DNA of 64,000 bases from Gautieria morchelliformis (Eukaryota; Basidiomycota; Agaricomycetes; Gomphales; Gomphaceae). Of the stretch, positions 1 to 10,639 are shown one piece after another. The notes under the pieces are model-generated. The model saw nothing but the letters and a program-made list of their open reading frames with translations, was not told the origin of the DNA and searched no databases. The DNA lies in the NCBI GenBank assembly GCA_015179125.1, contig WHVA01000165.1, forward strand, positions 148,326 to 212,325, written 5' to 3'. The first letter of the stretch is position 1; each line of letters opens with the position of its first letter. The translations under genes and the position numbers were made by a program.

Positions 1-22
1 ACCTGAAAATGTCTTTGCGCAG

Positions 23-171
23 CTAAAGACAGGTTATCTCAGTGAATGGCAGTTTCACTATGTATATAGTAAAGTACCTAAAGACAGGTTATCTATGGGG
101 ACATGGTAAGTAAACTGTCTGTCCAACGACAGGTAAGTCTCACCTCAGTGAACGGCAGTTTCACTGAGGTG
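23..171. repeat. Hairpin module flanked by direct repeats (copy 1)
   Basis: A 17-nt direct repeat (CTAAAGACAGGTTATCT) lies at 23-39 and again at 78-94. Between them is a 38-nt module that begins CAGTGAA, can fold on TTCACT, continues TGTATATAGTAA and ends GTAC. A second, cleaner hairpin follows, with arms 141-152 and 160-171 (CACCTCAGTGAA and its reverse complement around a short loop). The same module, flanked by a different direct repeat, occurs at 39411-39484. No coding potential is seen. Function is unknown; it could be a small foldback or miniature mobile sequence. Confidence 0.6.
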
Positions 172-190
172 TGACGATGTTCTAGCGAGA

Positions 191-520
191 TTATATAATG
201 GCGTCATGGTCCGTGCGTTCTCTGCTTACTAACACTAACAGCTTGATGCTCAACGGATTCATCGACGGGCCCATTGAGAGGCATATTGGTATGCTCCTTC
301 CTTCGCTTTCCTCTGCTTCGCTTACTCTTGCATCTCCCCCTCTATGGTTTTCTCCGGCCATCCCTTCCTTTCTACACGCATCTTTGCCCTCATTTTTCTG
401 CACCGCATCATTCTTCACCTCGTCAATCTTTTCCACTGTCACTCCCTTCAGTTCCTTGTCTTCTTCGGCTGGGCTCTTTAGTTCCTCCATTTCGTTGACT
501 ACATCTCCTGTCATTCTCAC
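191..520 (-). other. Charged open frame, possible exon or pseudogene fragment
   Basis: The minus strand has a 109-codon open frame rich in Glu, Lys and Asp with no recognisable motif. The same frame continues upstream of its first ATG until a TGA near 570, so an unseen intron or decay is possible. The overlapping plus-strand frame is Ser/Thr/Pro-rich, as expected of the antisense of a charged frame. I do not recognise it, and it may be non-coding. Confidence 0.2.
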
Positions 521-1060
521 ATCGTTATTGTCAACCTTTTCCCCTCTGAGGACTTCTTCGACTGCTTCGCCTTTTCATTGTTCTCTCTGGAGCTTGACTT
601 CCCCACCATGGCACACACAGGAGCCCTGCGTCGGACTGGTGCACCGTGTTCATCCCTACAAGAATCCCGCGCTATGAACTTGGGAATGCGGCAGGTATAC
701 CACTGGAATTACATGATCGCCGCATGAGAACACCGTTAGAATTGACATAAATGGCTGTGAGTTTATCACTAGAATACCTGTATCATACCACTGGTCTATA
801 CTAGATAAATACCCTGGTTTTAAATGTTATTTTGCCTTAATACCAATGCTACTAGCAATCAAATTCCATTCTAAGATCAATGACTCTCAGTGATTCGCTA
901 CCTGAAACAAACCCACGGGTATGGGCGCTATACTACCGAAACATGTCTCGTGAGTATATCATGGAAACACCGTGTTTGACCCACCAGACGCAGTGCTTTG
1001 GCCACTGAAAATTCAGTGGGCTGAACCACGGGCTTTCAATGGGTTTACTTCCCACAGTAA
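521..1060. other. Intergenic stretch without recognisable gene
   Basis: No frame of useful length and no recognisable motif was seen on either strand. The stretch ends at the near-perfect hairpin beginning at 1061. Confidence 0.4.
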
Positions 1061-1150
1061 TGTGGTAGGTACAGAATCCCCACTAGACACAACATAGATA
1101 GCATAACCCACCTATCTATTGTGTCTAGTGGGGATTCTGTACCTACCACA
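1061..1150. repeat. Near-perfect 90-bp inverted repeat (hairpin)
   Basis: Positions 1061-1100 are the reverse complement of 1112-1150, apart from one extra base in the left arm, around a loop of about 11 nt (CATAACCCAC region). The arms start TGTGGTAGGTACAGAATCCC. Such a long, almost perfect stem is unlikely by chance. It could be a miniature inverted-repeat element, a foldback remnant or a small-RNA precursor. No clear target duplication is visible at the edges. Confidence 0.8.
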
Positions 1151-1923
1151 ACGGATCTTTGGGAGGCACTTCTTGGTCAGGACGTTAAGGTGATCCGTAG
1201 GTACCAGAACCGAGGGATACTATGGCGCGACGACAGACTTCTATGAAATGTATGGGCTTATCCCAGACGATAGGTTCGTTCTCAAACCATCATCTGTCCA
1301 TCTCATGCATCCACACCGATGGAAAACCAATGGAAATAGTCTCAGCTTCAGAATCAGCCATATGTTCTTGCCACGCATATTGCCGCTCATGCCCCAAGCA
1401 TGGATGTCCCATTCCACCCTCCAACTTCACTGTGCCGCCGGCGGGAGAGGCGTGACGTCTTGTCTGAATATTAGAGGGAGGATGATTATTTTCTCTCCTT
1501 TTGCGCATCGACATATTTCTCGCAGTTCTCAGCAGCCATGTCGTGAACTACAGAGAAATTGGTAGGAGATCAGAAGGATACACAGTGCGTTACCCTCAGA
1601 CAATTGACGGAAGCCCACCCCTCACCCTTCACAATCCAGTGGCTTTGAACGTGGAGGCATCGCCCGCGTGAGGTACCTGACCATTCTCTCCGGGTGATTG
1701 GCTAGGGATTAGTCCCTCCGTAATTAAATTTAAGGTGGCCTGCGCAAAAAAATAGGGAATAAGGTTACTCCCCTCTTCCAGAAAAGTATAGGAATTGTTG
1801 TCAGTTTCCGTGCGGCCGGCGCGCTGGCTCTAACTGTTGACGTCATCATCATCTTCGTCCCGGCGTTTCCACCCTCTAAAAGTGCAAATAGATGGTACAT
1901 CGCCAGAGGGTATTAGACATCGA
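1151..1923 (+). pseudogene. Unidentified coding-like remnant and 3' flank of the transporter gene
   Basis: Directly right of the hairpin, plus-strand frames look protein-like but are broken. About 30 codons starting near 1151 (with WEALLGQDV and RRYQNRG) run into a stop near 1240. Another frame (PDDRFVLKPSSVHLMHPHRW region) continues to about 1565. The pieces are in different frames and match no family I recognise. They may be decayed host coding sequence. The rest, up to the stop codon of the minus-strand transporter, shows nothing notable. Confidence 0.25.
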
Positions 1924-3865
1924 CTAATAGTCATGGGGAGGCTTCGTCGGCGCTGTCAAGAGATATGAGATTTGTTGCTGATACAGGTATAGGAAAGGTT
2001 GCTCACGGCAGCAGGCATTTTCGGGCTTACAATCCTCATTAGGAGGGCAGCGTATCAGGCAGTAATGTTCTGGGTTGGTCTGCAGACATTCGTTAGCACA
2101 GCCGCGTGAGAAATCAAGATGGTACGCACCGTCAAAGACTCCTTAGATGGGACGTTTTCTTCCATCTGAAATTCAGGCTGGATGGTACCGGAATGCACAC
2201 CGTGATTATGAAGGACCTTGCGAATGTTACGTGCGACATGCACATACTTGCTTGTATGAGGTACCCAAACATGGACAGAAGCGACGATTTTGTTCTCCGA
2301 GAGTTGCCAAACGTGGAGCTCGTGGACAGAAATAACACCGTCGACCTGTTGAATGTCTTCACGAATGCTTTCGAGGGATATAGTGGCAGGCACTGCCTGT
2401 AAGAGAATTAAGGATGCTTTGCGAACTTGAACAAATTGAATCAGGCGAGAACGATGGAAGTTGGAAATTGACTAACCCAACGGTAAAACTGGGGTGAAAA
2501 TAATGCCTGCGATGACTAGGCTGACGGCTGGATCAAAGTAGTATTTGTACTTCCAGGCTGACAACCATATGATAAGACCCGTTGCGATAACGCCGACATT
2601 ACCCAGCGCATCGCCAAAGACATGAAGAAGAAGGGCACGCATATTCATAGAGCCATGAGAACCACTGTGAGCGCCATTGGTACTCGGACTGTGCGTCGCT
2701 GGGACGTTTCGCCCACCCTCAAAGTCTTGGACCACAATCTGAAGTTCGTGGTCGTCCCGGATCTCTTTGATCGAATGCTCCGCAATGTCTATCGATACAG
2801 TCCGGGGTGGCTGTTCATGAACCATATCATCCCCATGCGTTTGTTCATGAGCGATGGCTGAAAGTGAACGGCCATCGTACTCGATGCTGATACGGCCTCT
2901 GTGTCCTATGAGGGATCCGGGCTTATACTCAAAGTCTTGTACAGGCAGAGCAGGAGCTGCTCGTGCCACGACTGGCATGACGTCCGTGGTTGTGCTCATG
3001 GTTTTAAGGTCCGGGTTGGACTCGGACGGAGTCTCTCCGTGTGAATGACTGTGTCCAAGGTCTCGTGCATGCCGAGCAGCAGCTGCTCGTGCCACGACTG
3101 GCAGGACGTTAGCCGTTGTGCTCTCAGTTCTATGGTCTGGGTTTGACTTGGACGAAGTCTCTCCGTGTGAGTGACTGTGTTCTGCGACAGTGCTCCATGA
3201 CACAATATTCTTCCAGACTCGTAAAAATTGTCATACCATGGAATAGAAACATTCCCAGGATATTTGAGGCCAGCCCCAGGCACCCAACAACGACGATCAA
3301 CTTCGGATGAGATACGTCTGGTTTGCTCTATGTCAAGCCATGGCTTTCGACGTTAAATGGCAGCAATAGAATCAAACCTGGCCGGGCAAAGAAACGCTGA
3401 AGGGCCTCGATGAAAATAGAGAAGCATAATGCGAGGAGGAAGACGCCATTTATAAGCGAGGCCACGATCTCAGCACGGTGCCACCCATAAGAATACTTTG
3501 GGGATGCTTTGTTCTTCGAAAGCTGAAGAAGGGCCGAAGGAGTGTTAGTTCATCCATTGGAGACATTCCCGGGACCTACACAAACGTACTTTAATCGCGC
3601 ATAATGCTACGATCAAGCCTATGACATCACTTTGAGCAGCTTTAGACAATGAATCTAGTAAAAATATTGCGACGAGTACACACTTGAGCATGTGGAAGCT
3701 GTCCGCGACCAGTGCTAGCGATCCTACGGCATTGCCTTGAATTTCCCAGAATCAGTCGCAAAGCGTGGCCAAGCTTAGCTGTAGTTTACCAACGATGAGC
3801 TCGACGAAGAAGAAGACGACGTCGATGGCAAGGAGTATACGGATTTTGGTCGCTCGGGAAGGCAT
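1924..3865 (-). CDS. Cation diffusion facilitator zinc/metal transporter (ZRC1/COT1/ZnT1-like)
   Basis: This is a membrane transporter of the CDF family, which exports or sequesters Zn2+ (or Co2+), typically into the vacuole, in exchange for protons. Reading through seven short GT-AG introns gives one continuous protein. The start is MPSRATKIRILLAIDVVFF. TM2 carries the metal-binding HMLND (HxxxD), followed by SYGWHRAEIVASLINGVF. After FLFH comes a long His-rich loop with two HSHSHGET boxes, and TM5 carries HVFGD (second HxxxD). The cytoplasmic tail has VISVHELHVWQL, and the last exon encodes CLIRCPPNEDCKPENACC. Splice phases checked by eye at all junctions restore the frame, so the gene looks intact. 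The His loop is internally duplicated. Zn specificity is inferred from the HxxxD residues and loop type; vacuolar localisation is inferred from yeast homologues. Confidence 0.93.
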
Positions 3866-6800
3866 GATGGAGGTTATTAGCCACGATATGAACTAATGTC
3901 GCTTGCAGTGGCAAGCACTTGATCTAAACAAGAGCACTTTTATTGCCCCGGCGGATGTGTTAGAGTACGAAGGGAACATGCGTGCGTGCTTCCTCTAGTG
4001 AGCGACGTCATATTCATATGACGCTTAATTCGCCAATATAAGGATTGCTGAATGAAAATGAGAACCAAACAACATAAACGTAAATACCTTGGGCCTTCAA
4101 TACTAGTGGGGTTCAACGGAAAAAAACTGCCGCTCGGGCCTTTTGGTCTTCCGGAGCTCTGACAGCTCTGAAAACACATATCCTAGTCACCATCGACGGT
4201 CCTGCGAAAAATAATTCTGCCTCAAAAATGAGAAGTCCATATCCACGGAATTGTAGACCCAGGAAGTCGTGCGGATCCACAATTTCGCCTCAGGACTATT
4301 AAGTGAATGAACACCCATGAGAGTCGATAAGTATTATAAGACAAGATGCAAAGATACAATCCGGTAGAAGGATACATGTTGCAGTCCTGCCGTCCAAAGT
4401 CACTGGCGATTGATCGATCATCATATTGCTTACATAAGCGCTCAGCATACTTCCTCCTCGTAAGTATGTCACTCTTGACACTGCTAGGAACGTGAGGAGT
4501 CTAATAAGCACGCAAGTCAGTTTCTAAATTTTATTAACAGAACTTAATGTATCTCGGGATTCATAATTTTCTCGTCGGTTGGACTTGGGTCTCCTAGGCT
4601 GAACTAATATTCCATGGGTCGCCATAATTCTCCAGGACTAATCCTGACGAAAAACGGGCTGTCTACATCCGACAGACTGGTAACCTAGACTGCCGAATTT
4701 TCCAGGGAGCTTACAATAAATATGAGGGCCTGCCGAAGATACGATCGATGGAACCCCGCGGGGATCTATACACGACGTGGAGATGTTGCATTCACGACTC
4801 TGCTTATCGCTGGCTCGTCCCCGCTTCTCTCTGTGTCATGCGTTGCTTTGCACATGCTCCACTGTCGTTCTTCCCCACCCTCAGTGCCATGCCAGGCTGG
4901 CAATTATTACGTCGCAGGCTAACCCGGTCCCCTTCGCCAGCATGCTTTCCCCATGCTTCCGCGCCATGGAGCCGTATGGTTCAATACTCACCTCGAAAGG
5001 CCTCGAATTGAGGTCCATGGTCTTGAATGGATCCCCAGATTGCTTATTAGGAATCTGAGCTAGATTCCGACTCGTTGTCCCCGTACGGGCATTTGCAATC
5101 GCCTTGATGGAGATTGTATACATGTTGGATCAAGCTAGTACCGCAATCCTTTCTAAGCTGGACACCACGATCAAGAAGGATCCAACCAGCTCGGGTATGT
5201 GTGTAATTCACGTGGTAATATTGGATGCTGCTGCCAAGGAGGAGGAGTGAAATTATCGAAGAAAATCACAGGCCGAGGTGAATAGAATCCTAGCGCGATC
5301 TACCATGATCTCTACCTACGACCATGCCAAGCGTAGACACCGGCCTCTCCTTCTGCTGGCCTCTTCGTCTATTTCATTACCAAGAACGACGCCACTGGCG
5401 CACTGGCAGCCGTAGGTACATACACGCTGTCATTCACAACCCAGATCTAGACGTGGCCAAATCCCGCTCGACCTCGTCCTGTAAGTCATCCGGGGCAGAC
5501 ATATCCAAATAAGTGGTCAAAGCCCAACTATACCGTTGTTCTGCTTTGCGTGTTGCCGTCATCTTGCGAACTTCTAGATGGTGGCCCCCGTCCGAACTTC
5601 TCGACCTAGCTATCAAAATGATACACCATCCAGCAGCACCGTCATTTGTTGTCACGCAATTGCCGACAAGCCCATCACCTCGACTGAAATCTGGCACTTG
5701 GTTTAAATGTATGCCCTCTGCTGGACACGCTGTTTACTTGGAGCAAACTTACAAGACCTCAGACGATCTCATTAACGTGATTCTCACCATGCTCTGCTGT
5801 GACCTTGATTCTTGGGTTATGCGCCAGCAAACACGGGAAACAAATAGTCAACTAGTTGGCCATTCATGATCTCGAGAAATGCACACCGATGCGTCACCGA
5901 TTCTCGAAGAGAGCGAGGTGATGTAACCTGGCAAAAATAGCAAAACTTGTGCCACTTACTGGAGAAGGCGAAGGCTAGATTTCTGCTGCCATTAAGCTCT
6001 ATCTATGCTTTGGTTGATTGTACAGTGAAGCCGAGTGGGATGACCTTGACAGACAAGAATAGATCGCATCCGATACTTGCGGTAGGAGTTCGGCACACCA
6101 GGCACCAACATGGACTCCGGCTTGGGAGTACTGTATAAGGTCTATGGCAACGATATCTCACCAGAAGACTCATGGAGGAGATCAGAAAGAGGGAGCCTAG
6201 GGAAGATGTGGGATATCCTGGGCGGTGGGAGGAGAATGTAGGGATTTGGCTGTGTCCTGTAACGTCAGGACGACGTACTACGACATGCCAGTAATGATGC
6301 TTGTGCTAGGCATGTTAAACGCATGGGACTTGAAAGATGAGACAATTACTCTGGGAAAAGCTGAACGTGCGCGAGATGGACCCTGAGGGGAAGAGAGTGA
6401 AAGGACGCCCCTATCACAAGGCAAGATTAGCGTAACGCAGCCGGTGATATAGCGAGAACCTTAACTACAGCGGAAGAAGCAGCCATACGGTTCTGCCAAA
6501 GGTGATCAGCGAAATATGCAATTCCGATAAGGTGGTGAGCCGTGGCCCCACCGTGATCGCCGTGGTTGTCGCAAGCTGCAGATCCGATACTCGCAGGCGA
6601 CAGCGACGCGATAGAGAGTGGATCAGCGGGTCCCCGCTGCACATGGTGGTTGGGCGCTGAGGCTGACGACGAGATGAAATGTGACGAATATCGGGCATGT
6701 GACGGTCACGCCATCACCACTCACCCCCAGTCTGGAGCGTATACATACAGCCACCGTCTCGGTGCACGTGACACGCCGCGCGCGTATGGCAAGCCACCAG

Positions 6801-7247
6801 CTTTATCGACCTCGCCGGGGCTGGGTGTCCCCGTCCCTCAGCTGCCGGCAAGTTGCGTGATGGTCGAGGTAGGCCTTTTCTTTTCCAACCCATTGTACAT
6901 ATTAGACGCCCCCGCGGACAACACTATCTTACACTCTCAGTTCCCGTCAATGACCCGCCGACTAAGCTAACATGATCCATCTCGTCCCTGTGCGTGTGAG
7001 AAGGGACGCGCCTGCCCTGCACGCTTTGAGGAAGGACGCGCTTACCCTGCCAGCTTCTTATCCGTGCCTTGCATTCTACTCTCCTGGCAATTGCATGCGT
7101 ATGCTTCGAATAACGAATTACAGAAGCCCCGTGACTTTTCTTTTGACGCTTAACCTACTTCTTATACAATTGCTCATGTACTCTCCATCCTTGCACCTAT
7201 CTGCCCCCTCTTCCCCTCTCTCCCTCTCCTCCAAATAGCCGCTCACA
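3866..7247. other. Gene-poor 3.4-kb intergenic region
   Basis: Open frames here are short and on both strands, and none shows a family motif or a convincing exon chain. A few stretches (about 5,300-5,870) look vaguely protein-like in alternating frames and could be decayed coding sequence, but I cannot name them. Near 7,008-7,052 an imperfect tandem pair of about 25 nt (core GGACGCGC, ending CCCTGC) lies about 200 bp upstream of the OPT start and may belong to that promoter. A CACGTG-type site lies near 6,765. Confidence 0.4.
7180..7247 (+). promoter_or_regulatory. Pyrimidine-rich 5' leader of the OPT gene
   Basis: The 60 or so bases before the ATG are C/T tracts (CTCTCTCCCTCTCC type), as commonly found around transcription starts of highly expressed fungal genes. 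The start context is CACAATG, with A at -3. The tract supports the chosen start at 7248; the exact transcription start is not determined. Confidence 0.45.
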
Positions 7248-10200
7248 ATGTCTGTGGTCGACGACGAGAAGCAGAGCGTACATGCCCAAGACGCCATATA
7301 CGCCGAGGAGGTCAAGCATGGCACCGTCGAGATCACCGACGAGGCCATCGCGGTCAGTGTCCATCCACGTCCCTGCCCTTTGTCTCCATCCTCACCCCGT
7401 CCCAGGAAGTTACAGGAGCCGTCGGCTGGGATGACCCCAATCTCGACAGGAACATGGTCGTCCTCGAGGACGACTCCCCTTACCCAGAAGTTCGAGCTGC
7501 TGTCGCCAACACCGATGACATAGACATGCCTGCAAACACTCTCCGAGCATGGGTCATCGGTATCATGTTCGCCATCCTAGTCCCAGGTATCGTCCATTCC
7601 ATCTTCCGCCCCGTCTTCTTTCATCTCACCTCACCTCCCAGGACTTAACCAGTTCTTCTTCTTCCGTTTCCCCTCTATTACCATTCAAACCATCGCCGCA
7701 CAGCTCATGATCTTCCCTGTTGGTCGTCTCTGGAGCCACCTTATGCCTAACAGAAAGCTTTTCGGCCTCTCCATCAACCCTGGTCAATATACTGTCAAGG
7801 AGCATGTGTCAGTCTCACCTTACCTAGCCCCTTGACCCTTCAGACCGACGTGCTTTATTTCCTGCTCCCTAAAGCTTGACTACCGTCATGGCAACAGTTG
7901 CAGGCCAGGTGGGTAACTGTATGCCCAAATCCTACCGCAATTGACGCCCATCGTTTCCCCCCGTATGCCAGAGTGCATACGCTACAGATATCATCGCTGT
8001 CCAGCGCGTATTCTACCACCAATCCTGGAGTTTTGGTTGTGCGTTTCATCCAACCCTAGCTGCATTCTCCCGCTGATCACCATTCAAAGACCAATGGTTG
8101 ATCGTCATGTCCACCCAGTTGATGGGATTTTCGCTAGGTGGCGCTGCTCGCCGATTCCTGGTTTCCCCGCCGTCAATGAGTAGGTCCCACTGCCGCATCG
8201 CTAGTGGCACATTCTGACACTCTTCTAGTCTGGCCGACCGATCTAGTTTCCTGTGCCCTCTTCAACACCCTCCACTCGCAATATTTCTCCGGACAGGGGA
8301 ATCGTGCCGGCATTTCTCGGGAACGCTTTTTCCTGTACGCTTTCCTAGGTTCATTCTTTTGGTATTTCCTCCCGGGCTATCTCTTCCAAGCGCTTTCCTA
8401 TTTTGCCTGGGTTACCTGGATTTTCCCAAAGAGTGCTACTATCGGCGCTCTTTTTGGTTACCACCGCGGCATGGGCATGTCGGTTATTACCTTCGATTGG
8501 GCCCAAATTGCATACGTTGTTTCGCCTCTGGCATCGCCCTGGTAAGCCGCTTTATTTTTAGCACAATCACTCCCCACTGAATTCAAATCAGGTGGGCCGA
8601 AGCGAATATATTCGCAGGCTTTGTTGCCATCTTCTGGATCATCGCACCCGTCGTTTATGCACGTATTCATTTATCAATCAGATGATGCATGTCCTAATGC
8701 CCCCTCGCAGTTCACTAACACATGGTACAGTGCGTACCTCCCGATTTCCACTAGTAACAGCTACGACAACACGGGAGCCCTGTACAATGTCACCCAGATC
8801 GTCACGGCAGACTCGGTCCTCGACCTCGCCAAGTACAAGGCGTACAGTCCGCTGTTCCTCTCGTGAGCCCTTCCCTCGCAGGTTTCTGGTGCAGACGTCC
8901 TCACTCACACGTCTTTGCATGTAGCGCGACATTCGCAATGGCGTATGGGGTGTCCTTCGCATCCATCACTGCCACGATTGTACACACCTTCCTCTATTTC
9001 CGGAAACAGATTGCGGTTCAAGCCCGTCGCTCCCTCCACGAGCAGCCTGACATTCATGCTCGGCTCATGTCGCGCTACAAACAAGTCCCTGAATGGTGGT
9101 ATGCTGTCATTTTCGTCAGCATGTTTACCTTTGGTGTCGTAGCCATTGAGGTTTGGCCGTACGTAGCGCCTCTTTTGTTAATGACCTGGAGAAGGCTCAC
9201 CTGTGTACATGCAGAACCCAAATGCCGGTCTGGGCATTTGTACTGGCATTGCTCATCTCTTTCGTTTACACCATCCCAATTGGCATGATTCAAGCAATTA
9301 CTAACCAACAAGTTGGCCTGAAGTAGGCGTTGCCTCTTCACTCTTGTCTCTGTAACGACTCACGATGTCTACAGCGTTATTACGGAGCTTATCATTGGCT
9401 ATGCTCTTCCTGGTCGTCCGATCGGTAAGCCCTTCTCTTTCCCCTTAGACTAAGTTGTCAATCACACAAATAATAGCAATGATGCTTTTCAAGACCTGGG
9501 GATATATTACAATGGTCCAAGCATTGTCCTTCACGTCTGGTATGTCCCCCCTCTTAGCATTTTTTCGCGCCACCCCGCGCTCACTGCTGTTTTTTTTTTT
9601 CAGACTTCAAGCTTGGTCACTACATGAAAGTCCCCCCACGGCCCATGTTCTGGGCACAAATCGTCGCCACCGTGCTTGCAGGTACCACCCAACTCGGCGT
9701 GCAGGCTTGGATGTTTTCCCACATTCCGGAGATTTGCACCCCGACACAGAAAAACGGTTTCTTCTGCTTGAGCACACAGGTGTTCGGCACTGCTAGTATA
9801 ATCTGGGGCGTCATTGGCCCCAGCCGTCAATTCTCCTCAGGCCAGATTTACCAGTAAGACCGCCACCCTCCAACCACAATAAGCGAACACTAAATTTTCC
9901 GTATTTCAGCGGCTTGGTGTTCTTCTTCCTTGTTGGCGCTGTCTTACCCGTCATCCCGTGGATGATCACTCGCAAGTACCCGTCGTCGTGGGTCCGCTAC
10001 ATCAACTTCCCAGTACTCCTTTCAGGCACAGGATCGATCCCCCCTGCGACTGCCGTCAACTTTGTACCCTGGGCTCTCGTTGGTTTCATCTTCCAGGTAA
10101 GTACGGTCTCTGTGAGCTGCCTCGAACAACCATTCTGATCAACATCGGCCCTTCAGTACGTTATTCGCCGACGTCATTTCAGCTGGTGGGCGAAGTATAA

Positions 10201-10418
10201 TTATGTCCTCTCGGCTGGGCTGGATTCGGGAGTTGCCATTGCGACGATCGTTATTTTCTTTTGCTTGGAGTATCCCTTGAATGGCGCAATTGGTATCAAT
10301 AACGTCCAACGGTGGTGGGGAAACCTTGGTTTTCAAAATACGGCAGAATATAATGTCGCGACCGTGGCCATCAAGAGCATTCCAGATGGACAAAAGTTCG
10401 GACCCACATCGTGGTGAT
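7248..10418 (+). CDS. OPT-family oligopeptide transporter
   Basis: A proton-coupled plasma-membrane importer of small peptides, by family. Exon 1 (7248-7352) encodes [10 protein letters not shown] and an acidic N-terminus. Exon 2 from 7406 carries the family hallmark [17 protein letters not shown] and the first membrane segment ([14 protein letters not shown]). Later exons give [56 protein letters not shown]-type and CALFNTLHS sequences, many hydrophobic segments, [13 protein letters not shown], and a tail ending FGPTSW. There are at least ten short introns with GT-AG ends. I saw no frameshift or stop in the exons examined. The length of about 3.2 kb fits a protein of some 750 residues, normal for fungal OPTs. 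Substrate is not deducible. It converges on the coiled-coil gene at 10640. Confidence 0.93.
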
Positions 10419-10639
10419 GCCTGAAACGACTGCTGTAATCTGTTGTACTATATTCGTCGATGATTCTATTGCTTTGCTGTGATTTGCCAATTTCTAGCTT
10501 CAAGCTTTGCCATGCCGACTTGCACAAGGTTGTGTATAACTAAGAACGGCTTAGAGTCATCATCTGGATAGTCTTGTCCAGACGTCTACGCGTGCGACTG
10601 TCTTTTAGAATGTCCTACAGTAGCTATTAGTCTTGCTTG

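Noticed and set aside
198-677. 159-codon plus-strand frame rich in Ser, Pro and Leu
   Set aside because: It is the complement of a charged minus-strand frame and has no domain; composition-driven.
5434-5869. Possible small genes on either strand
   Set aside because: Opposing frames of similar length without motifs or splice-consistent extensions; insufficient support.
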